Of a stretch of DNA of 58,038 nt, positions 52,751 through 58,038 are shown piece after piece. Origin of the DNA: Christensenella sp. UBA4675 (lineage in GTDB: Bacteria; Bacillota; Clostridia; Christensenellales; Borkfalkiaceae); NCBI GenBank assembly GCA_002405165.1, contig DHLF01000003.1:1-58038 (forward strand), in the 5' to 3' direction. The translations under genes and the position numbers were made by a program. A model generated the notes under the pieces. The model was not told the DNA's origin. It searched no databases and saw only the letters and a list, made by a program, of their open reading frames with translations. How positions within the stretch are numbered: the stretch's first letter is position 1; each line of letters starts with the position of its first letter.

Positions 52751-53729
52751 CGCTACAAACCTCCTCGTACTTAAATCCGTTTTTATCAAGATAAGCGCAA
52801 AGTTTTTCTATATCTTCGTCGTAATAAGGAAGTCTAAAAACCGTTTGTCCGTAAACTTTTCCGTTTATCTTTTTAGTTTCTGCATAAATTATGGATAGCA
52901 AAATGTTACATTCCTGAATTATTTTGGTAACAAGCGGTTCGTCCGTTGTTCCTTCGAATATAAGTTTTATTAACTTTTCGCCTTTTATACCTATGTTTAT
53001 TTTACCCGAGTAAATAAGTTTTTTAACAACAGGCTCTTTGTGGTATAGGAATACGTCCTGCAAATTACCTTGCGTAACTACCTCGGAATGATCAATTATC
53101 GCAACTTTATTACAAATAGATTCGATAACAGACATTTGATGAGATATAATAACAACCGTAAGTCCTAATTTTTTGTTAAGTTCTCTCAAAAGTTCCTGAA
53201 TAGACTTTGTAGTTTCGGGATCTAACGCACTGGTCGCTTCGTCGCAAAGAAGTATTTTCGGGTCGGTCATAAGCGCACGCGCTATCGCAACCCTCTGTTG
53301 TTGTCCTCCGCTTAACTCCGCGGGATAAGAATAAAGTTTATCTTCAAGTCCCACCGTTTTAAGAAGCTCAATTGCCTTTTTTTTGCGGTCTTTATCATTA
53401 TTGAGTTCTCCTGCAAGTTCTACGTTTTTTAAAACCGACCTTTGTTGCAAAAGATTAAACTGCTGGAATATCATCGACACTTTACGACGTATCTTTCTTA
53501 ATTCTTCTTTCGTCGCAACGGTTAAATCTTCACCGTCGATGGTAACGCTTCCCGAAGTCGGACGTTCTAATAAGTTTATACATCTGACAAGCGTTGACTT
53601 ACCCGCGCCCGATAAACCTATAATTCCGAAAATGTCCCCGTCCTGTATAGTAAGATTGATATTGTTAAGAGCGGTAAACTCCCCGTTTTTCGACTTGAAC
53701 GTTTTACAAAGATTTTTAATTTCTATCAT
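52737..53729 (-). CDS. metN: Methionine ABC transporter ATP-binding protein
   Basis: 330 residues. Walker A GLSGAGKST, signature LSGGQQQRVAIARAL, Walker B ILLCDEATSALD, and H-loop ISHQM are all present, followed by a C-terminal NIL domain (about 265-330) that senses methionine and inhibits transport in MetN. First gene of metNIQ. AAAGGAG precedes the ATG. A Met-rich leader ORF and terminator lie upstream. Confidence 0.95.
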   Translation of the reverse strand: MIEIKNLCKTFKSKNGEFTALNNINLTIQDGDIFGIIGLSGAGKSTLVRCINLLERPTSGSVTIDGEDLTVATKEELRKIRRKVSMIFQQFNLLQQRSVLKNVELAGELNNDKDRKKKAIELLKTVGLEDKLYSYPAELSGGQQQRVAIARALMTDPKILLCDEATSALDPETTKSIQELLRELNKKLGLTVVIISHQMSVIESICNKVAIIDHSEVVTQGNLQDVFLYHKEPVVKKLIYSGKINIGIKGEKLIKLIFEGTTDEPLVTKIIQECNILLSIIYAETKKINGKVYGQTVFRLPYYDEDIEKLCAYLDKNGFKYEEVCSDDFC

Positions 53730-53811
53730 TTATGCTCCTTTATATAAGAAGTTCTTTATACTTTTAATATTATAGTTGCTTTTCGCAATACATATTGTTA
53801 AAGTGTAGCAA

Positions 53812-53850
53812 TTAAATAAAAAAGCAGTAAGTCCAAAAACTCACTGCTCT
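53812..53850 (-). terminator. Terminator between the Met-rich ORF and metN
   Basis: Minus-strand stem AGCAGTGAGT/ACTTACTGCT (one bulge), loop TTTTGG, then TTTTTT. It stands between a strong promoter and metN, 80 bp before the metN start. Confidence 0.8.
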
Positions 53851-53877
53851 AATTTCGTTAAAAATTAAGGAACCGCT

Positions 53878-53970
53878 TTAGACCTTTTTACGCTCAACAA
53901 TATTGTGCATCATAAACATGTTGCACATCATCATATAAGCGATAGTCATAACAGCGATAGCTAAAAACAT
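53878..53970 (-). CDS. 30-residue Met-rich hydrophobic peptide upstream of metN
   Basis: ATG at 53970 opens a 30-codon frame with eight Met codons (MFLAIAVMTIAYMMMCNMF...ending IVERKKV), one stretch being three in a row. Residues 1-23 are hydrophobic and the end is basic, so it could insert in the membrane. An AAAGGA site is 11 nt upstream and a consensus promoter ~40 bp upstream. A terminator follows, then metNIQ. It may be a leader peptide that reports methionyl-tRNA supply, or an independent small membrane protein. Confidence 0.6.
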   Translation of the reverse strand: MFLAIAVMTIAYMMMCNMFMMHNIVERKKV

Positions 53971-54006
53971 AACCTTTATTTTCCTTTAAATTTATTTTAT
54001 GGTCGT

Positions 54007-54035
54007 AGTATACTACTAAAAAAAACGATTGTCAA
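54007..54035 (-). promoter_or_regulatory. Consensus promoter of the Met-rich leader ORF
   Basis: Minus-strand TTGACA, 17-bp spacer, TATACT; about 37 bp from the ATG of the 30-codon ORF. Confidence 0.85.
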
Positions 54036-54243
54036 CGAATTTTAAGCTATTTTTTAATTTTTTGTGTATATTACACTTTTCGGTAGACTTGTTTTTGATA
54101 TATCAAGTTTATATTGGCGCGCATCTTTACCGCAAAGTGTTACAATTTCATTTTTACCTTTTACATTTGTATATAAATTTTTATAATAATAAAATATACA
54201 ATCGTTTATTTTTATAATTTAAATAATTTTTTAATAAAAAATA

Positions 54244-55734
54244 TTAAGATTGTTCTGTACGAAAATCTATGTTTTCGGTTTCCACGCTTGCCTTCACGTT
54301 AATTGTGATACAATATGAGTTGGTTTCTGCATCTAAACCTTTTGTAATTTTAATGTCAGGATTGGAGTTATCGCCGATTTTTACAACAACATTTCCAAAA
54401 TAAACGGAATTATAGCTGACTTCGTTGTAAAAATAAATTTTGAAAGTTAAAAATTCATTTTTAAAGAAATAAATTTTATTTTCGCTTGATCTTCCAAGAC
54501 AATTTTTTGCGACCACTTTAGTATAGTCATATTGTAAATCATCTTTAACACCGTTAAATTTAATTGCTTCATCAATTTGTAAACTTTTTTCTACAACCTT
54601 GTCCATATCTTTTAAAAGTTCAAGGGCATTTGTTGTAACAATATAGCAGTCGGTTTTAAAATCATATTTATAATACCTGTTTAACTCAATTTCAACATAA
54701 GAACCATCTGTACTTTTTTCGCACTCTTTTCCATCAAAATTAAAAGTTAAATCATTATAAAATTTTTTATAGTTTTCTTCGTTATATTTTAAAAATTTAA
54801 TTTTAAGTTTAGGAAGTTCACTTCCTGAAAAATCTGAAAATTTAATTACTCCTTGAATATAGCCATATTCTGACTCATTAGTACGTTCTTCGCCATTAAC
54901 CGAAAGAGCAAACAATTCTTTGTTCATTGAAACCTTGTCTTCCCCACAGGTAAAATCAACTAAATATTCGGTTAAAACTTCATCGGTAATTTTAATTGTG
55001 TTGTTTTCTGAAAATCTGATTATATGCTTATAGCCATATTTTTTATTTTCTTCGTCAACAATTTTTTCAACTTGTTCTTTATAACCAATTCCTGTATTAC
55101 TGTATTGAACGCAAGATTGTTCTGAAATTGCAAAATCATATTCGCCAACCGTGTAAACTGAAATTGCGATAGGAGTGTCATAATCAACTTTATAAAGTGA
55201 AAAGCTTTTATTTTCAACAGCGTTTTTAAATTTGCTAAATGTCATTTCTTTTTCTTCAAAGTCGAACAATTCATATCTGTCAATTTCAACCATAATTCTG
55301 TCGTGATAGTTAGAATTCCAGCTATGAACTTCAAGTCCAAGGTATGCGACTTTCGGAGCAACTGCACCGGTAAACGAAATTACAAAATCTTCGGTTGGCT
55401 CGAAAGTTGCTTTATAGCTATATTCGCCAGCCTCTGAAAGAGTGAGTTCTTCACCATTACTTAAAACTTTCAAGGTTCCAAGATTATAGCCTTCTTCAAT
55501 GTTAAACCAAACTTCAGCAATATCTCCTTCCACCAAGAAATCGCCTTTATCGTCTGAACCTTTGCCACCGGTTGTGCTTAAAATGAACACTTCTTCGACA
55601 TGAACAGGAAAAGCATCAACCGTGAAATAGAAACATTTCGGAGCCTTATTACCGCAAGCAGTAAAAATGAACATTGCCGATAGCATCAAACAAAAAGATG
55701 TTACTATTGAAAAAATTAAATTTTGTTTTTTCAT
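54244..55734 (-). CDS. Uncharacterised lipoprotein
   Basis: 496 residues. The signal peptide ends in a lipobox (IFTACG, Cys27), so the protein should be anchored outside the membrane. The rest is rich in beta-type, acidic and aromatic residues with no motif I recognise; about residues 60-110 (EGYNLGTLKVLSNGEELTL, YKATFEPTEDFVISF) resemble bacterial Ig-like or InlB B-repeat-type domains. Its codon use has fewer CG dinucleotides than the neighbouring genes, suggesting a different origin. AAAGGAG site upstream; promoter at 55814-55842. Confidence 0.75.
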   Translation of the reverse strand: MKKQNLIFSIVTSFCLMLSAMFIFTACGNKAPKCFYFTVDAFPVHVEEVFILSTTGGKGSDDKGDFLVEGDIAEVWFNIEEGYNLGTLKVLSNGEELTLSEAGEYSYKATFEPTEDFVISFTGAVAPKVAYLGLEVHSWNSNYHDRIMVEIDRYELFDFEEKEMTFSKFKNAVENKSFSLYKVDYDTPIAISVYTVGEYDFAISEQSCVQYSNTGIGYKEQVEKIVDEENKKYGYKHIIRFSENNTIKITDEVLTEYLVDFTCGEDKVSMNKELFALSVNGEERTNESEYGYIQGVIKFSDFSGSELPKLKIKFLKYNEENYKKFYNDLTFNFDGKECEKSTDGSYVEIELNRYYKYDFKTDCYIVTTNALELLKDMDKVVEKSLQIDEAIKFNGVKDDLQYDYTKVVAKNCLGRSSENKIYFFKNEFLTFKIYFYNEVSYNSVYFGNVVVKIGDNSNPDIKITKGLDAETNSYCITINVKASVETENIDFRTEQS

Positions 55735-55813
55735 TATTTTCTCCTTTTATTTTATTAAAAAATCTAATCTTTGTAAATTGAATAAAAAATCAAAAGAGCA
55801 ATTTTATTTATAT

Positions 55814-55842
55814 ATCATAACATAAAATATTAAAACTGTAAA
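55814..55842 (-). promoter_or_regulatory. Promoter of the lipoprotein gene
   Basis: Minus-strand TTTACA, 17-bp spacer, TATGAT, about 80 bp upstream of the start codon. The rest of the 55735-56143 spacer is AT-rich and holds only this and the opposing promoter. Confidence 0.65.
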
Positions 55843-56036
55843 CAAATTTTCTTAATTTAAAAATCTGTCAAGCAGTTCATTTTAGTCTTCACAAGTTTGT
55901 AAAACGTTCACTTTGCAAAAAATTACAAGTTCAGATTTTATTAGTAGCAATAGAAAAAATTTAATGATATTTTTCCCGAGCAATAAATATTTTTAATCAA
56001 ACTTAATCGTATAACCGTTTTCTCCCGTATAAAAAC

Positions 56037-56065
56037 TTGCCGTTTTTCAAAAAAAATGTTATAAT
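56037..56065 (+). promoter_or_regulatory. Promoter of the flavin reductase-like gene
   Basis: TTGCCG, 17-bp spacer, TATAAT, about 80 bp upstream of the start codon. Confidence 0.6.
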
Positions 56066-56143
56066 TAAAATAGTTTCGAATGTTATGTACATGCGCAATA
56101 TTTACATAATACATCGACCAATAAAAATAAAGGAGTAATTTTT

Positions 56144-56710
56144 ATGCGTAAAAAATTGAACGTTACCGCAGGAATTTTCCCTATGCCCGTACTTATGATT
56201 GCTACTTATAACGAAGACGGTAGCGTTGATGTAATGAATGCGGCTTGGGGCACAATGATGGATAGAGATAAAGTTGCTCTTAACCTAACCGAAACCCATA
56301 AAACCGTGAAAAATATCAAAGCAAGAAAGAGTTTTACCGTAAGCATAGCAGACGTCGCTCATGTTGTTCAGGCGGATTATTTCGGCATTGTTTCCGGCAA
56401 CAATAATCCTAAGAAGTTTGAAAACAGCGGGCTTACGGCAACTCATTCCGATATAGTTGACGCTCCTATAATCAACGAGTTTTCTATATGTCTTGAATGT
56501 AAATTTACGGAATTTCAAGGTGGCGAAAACGGTATAGGAGTTATAGGAAAAGTCGTAAACGTAACCGCCGACGAAAGCGTTATGCACGGAGATAAAATAG
56601 ATATGTCGTTGGTAAATGCAATTGCATTTGACCCCTACACTAATGGTTACTATAAAGTAACCGAAAGAATCGGAGAAGCGTTCAAAGACGGACTTAAATT
56701 AAAGAAGTAA
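56144..56710 (+). CDS. Flavin reductase-like / flavoredoxin FMN-binding protein
   Basis: 188 residues, FMN-binding split-barrel fold. FPMPVLMIATYNEDGSVDVMNAAWGTMMDRDKVAL and NIKARKSFTVSIAD are the conserved FMN-contacting segments of the flavin reductase-like domain, close to flavoredoxin. It binds FMN and passes electrons; partners are unknown. AAAGGAG site upstream; converges on the repeat region. Confidence 0.87.
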   Translation: MRKKLNVTAGIFPMPVLMIATYNEDGSVDVMNAAWGTMMDRDKVALNLTETHKTVKNIKARKSFTVSIADVAHVVQADYFGIVSGNNNPKKFENSGLTATHSDIVDAPIINEFSICLECKFTEFQGGENGIGVIGKVVNVTADESVMHGDKIDMSLVNAIAFDPYTNGYYKVTERIGEAFKDGLKLKK

Positions 56711-56796
56711 TGAAAAAGCGTCCAAAAAATATGTTACCGTATAACTTTGACAACAATTGACATTAAAATTTATCAGTTTAAAATAGTTGCAGAAAG

Positions 56797-56837
56797 AAAA
56801 AGACCGATAGGAAAATTTTATCTTTATCGGTCTTTTT
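56797..56837 (+). terminator. Terminator after the flavin reductase-like gene
   Basis: AAAGACCGATA/TATCGGTCTTT stem followed by TTTT. Confidence 0.85.
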
Positions 56838-57070
56838 TTATGCAAATTTTTAAGTAAAAATTAAAATTTTAAAATATGTCTTTTAATTTAAAGTAAAATT
56901 TAAAAAAGTTTCGGAAAGTTCGAAATAATAAATAATAATTCTTTTTAAAAAAATAAATAAAATTCGTTCTTAAAATATAAACAATAATTAATCGCAAAAA
57001 TGATAATCATCATTATACTTTATGAAATAAAAAAATTAAAAAAGCCAAACTGACTTTGTTTTAATGGTTA
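56838..57070. other. Very AT-rich spacer
   Basis: No gene, promoter or RNA is recognisable. It ends in a small AAAGCCAAA/TTTGTTTT hairpin that resembles the spacers between the following repeats. Confidence 0.4.
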
Positions 57071-57560
57071 GGAACAAAGTATTACTTAATCGGAACACCT
57101 ATTGTAGCTTAAACTTCACTTACGTTTCGTAAAACGGGAAAAATATTTTAACAAACAAAAAAAAATTGTTTTGACTTTTTTTTTATGGGTAGAAACAAAG
57201 TATTAGGAACAAAGTATTACTTAATCGAAACACCTATTGTAGCTTAAACTTCACTTACGTTTCGTAAAACGGGAAAAATATTTTAACAAACAAAAAAAGT
57301 TGTTTTAACTTTTTTTTATGGGTAGAAACAAAGTATTAGGAACAAAGTATTACTTAATCGAAACACCTATTGTAGCTTAAACTTCACTTACGTTTCGTAA
57401 AACGGGAAAAATATTTTAACAAACAAAAAAAGTTGTTTTGACTTTTTTTTATGAGTAGAAACAAAGTATTAGGAACAAAGTATTACTAAATCGGAACACC
57501 GATTATAGCTTAAACTTCACTTACGTTTCGTAAAACGGGAAAAATATTTTAACAAACAAA
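57071..57560. repeat. Four tandem ~133-bp repeats
   Basis: Units begin with GGAACAAAGTATTACT at 57071, 57206, 57339 and 57472 (periods 135, 133, 133). Each contains ACCTATTGTAGCTTAAACTTC (one copy variant), a TTACG/CGTAA hairpin, AACGGGAAAAATATTTTAAC, and between units an A7GT..AC-T7 stem that looks like a terminator on either strand. Copies 2-4 also carry an internal 14-bp duplication (ACAAAGTATTAGGA). Units are more than 90% identical. They sit where 23S rRNA would be expected downstream of the tRNAs. Confidence 0.9.
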
Positions 57561-57588
57561 AAAACAAAGCTAAATTAGCTTTGTTTTT
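57561..57588 (-). terminator. Terminator after tRNA-Ile
   Basis: Minus-strand stem CAAAGCTAA/TTAGCTTTG with 2-nt loop followed by TTTTTTTGTTTG, directly behind the tRNA. Confidence 0.8.
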
Positions 57589-57590
57589 GC

Positions 57591-57667
57591 TGGTAGGAAT
57601 GAGTGGACTCGAACCACCGACCCCCACCTTATCAGGGTGGTGCTCTAACCGGCTGAGCTACATTCCT
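57591..57667 (-). tRNA. tRNA-Ile (anticodon GAT)
   Basis: Minus strand: acceptor AGGAATG/CATTCCT, D-arm GCTCAGCCGGTTAGAGC, anticodon loop CTGATAA, T-arm GGTGGTTCGAGTCCACT, encoded CCA. Confidence 0.96.
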
Positions 57668-57674
57668 ATAAAAA

Positions 57675-57750
57675 TGGTGGAGGTAAACGGATTCGAACCG
57701 ATGACCCCCTGCTTGCAAGGCAGGTGCTCTACCAACTGAGCTATACCCCC
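57675..57750 (-). tRNA. tRNA-Ala (anticodon TGC)
   Basis: Minus strand: acceptor GGGGGTA/TACCTCC, D-arm GCTCAGTTGGTAGAGC, anticodon loop CTTGCAA, T-arm TCGGTTCGAATCCGT, encoded CCA. It lies 7 bp upstream of tRNA-Ile. Confidence 0.96.
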
Positions 57751-57778
57751 ATTCCGTACCTTTTTAAGTACGATATAT

Positions 57779-57807
57779 ATATTATCAAAATTTTACGCCG
57801 TTGTCAA
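57779..57807 (-). promoter_or_regulatory. Promoter of the tRNA-Ala/tRNA-Ile pair
   Basis: Minus-strand TTGACA, 17-bp spacer, TAATAT, ~30 bp ahead of tRNA-Ala. It gives the tRNAs a start of their own, separate from 16S. Confidence 0.8.
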
Positions 57808-57849
57808 TAAATTTTTAACTGTTTTTACCTTATATCGTAAAATTTTGTC

Positions 57850-57884
57850 CCTTACAAAATAAAAGCTCCGTTAAATCACGGAGC
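57850..57884 (-). terminator. Terminator between 16S rRNA and tRNA-Ala
   Basis: Minus-strand GCTCCGT/ACGGAGC stem with a 6-nt loop, then TTTTATTTTG. Confidence 0.75.
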
Positions 57885-57975
57885 ATTTTAATTATATTAA
57901 AAACGAATATAAGAAATGAAATTTCTGTATCGACTAGGATTGAGTTTTAAGCGTTAGCTCAAAACTATTCTCCCT

Positions 57976-58038
<63 letters not shown>

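Noticed and set aside
57197..57260. Twenty-codon ORFs (MGRNKVLGTK...) recurring in the tandem repeats
   Set aside because: No ribosome binding site, the frame is broken in copies 1 and 4, and the starts sit inside A/T-run stems.
57071..57560. CRISPR array
   Set aside because: Units are ~133 bp and conserved throughout; there are no short repeats with unique spacers and no cas genes.

Overview
The window comes from a low-GC, strictly fermentative, Gram-positive-type bacterium, probably an uncultured member of the Clostridia/Firmicutes. The signs are AT-rich spacers, consensus TTGACA-17-TATAAT promoters, strong GGAG ribosome binding sites, a tRNA-sensing T-box, lipoproteins with short signal peptides, a Mn-riboswitch-controlled mntP, and no aerobic respiratory genes. 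A closer taxonomic call is not possible because only the last ~60 nt of 16S rRNA are present.

Layout. 1-2.6 kb: 3' part of a BspA-type leucine-rich-repeat protein. 2.6-10.9 kb: GH31 glycosidase, serine acetyltransferase, deoxyinosine glycosylase, tRNA-Gly, a TrpB2-type tryptophan synthase beta chain behind a Trp T-box, mntP behind a yybP-ykoY riboswitch, and a polyprenyl-phosphate glycosyltransferase. 11.0-24.7 kb (all minus strand): a carbon/electron module of malate dehydrogenase, fumarase, HdrB-HdrC-HdrA, MvhD/FlxD, two Fe-S proteins, an FAD/NAD(P)H reductase, a soluble FrdB-FrdA pair, a PQ-loop membrane protein and ATP-forming PEP carboxykinase. Read together it is a complete PEP -> oxaloacetate -> malate -> fumarate -> succinate branch with a putative flavin-based electron-bifurcating Hdr-Flx complex placed beside fumarate reductase. 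25.0-31.1 kb: metallopeptidase, MATE transporter, two adjacent glycosyltransferase genes each broken by a long poly-G tract, DUF1292 and RuvX. 31.3-34.2 kb: argS and ychF. 34.5-36.6 kb: remains of a phosphonate (2-aminoethylphosphonate) pathway. 36.6-47.6 kb: a Wzx/Wzy-type rhamnose-containing surface polysaccharide cluster in two transcription units. 47.8-50.8 kb: PHP, DUF4956, VTC and TetR genes. 51.2-54.0 kb: methionine ABC transporter whose binding protein is circularly permuted, preceded by a Met-rich 30-codon ORF and a terminator. 54.2-56.8 kb: an odd lipoprotein and a flavin reductase-like protein. 57.0-58.0 kb: ~133-bp tandem repeats, tRNA-Ile, tRNA-Ala and the 3' end of 16S rRNA, with no 23S downstream.

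The most notable items are the Hdr-Flx-Frd/C4 module, the pair of poly-G phase-variable glycosyltransferase genes (both out of frame here), the permuted MetQ with its Met-rich leader, the decayed phosphonate operon and the unlinked 16S rRNA gene. Promoters, hairpins and frames were read by eye; no homology search was run.
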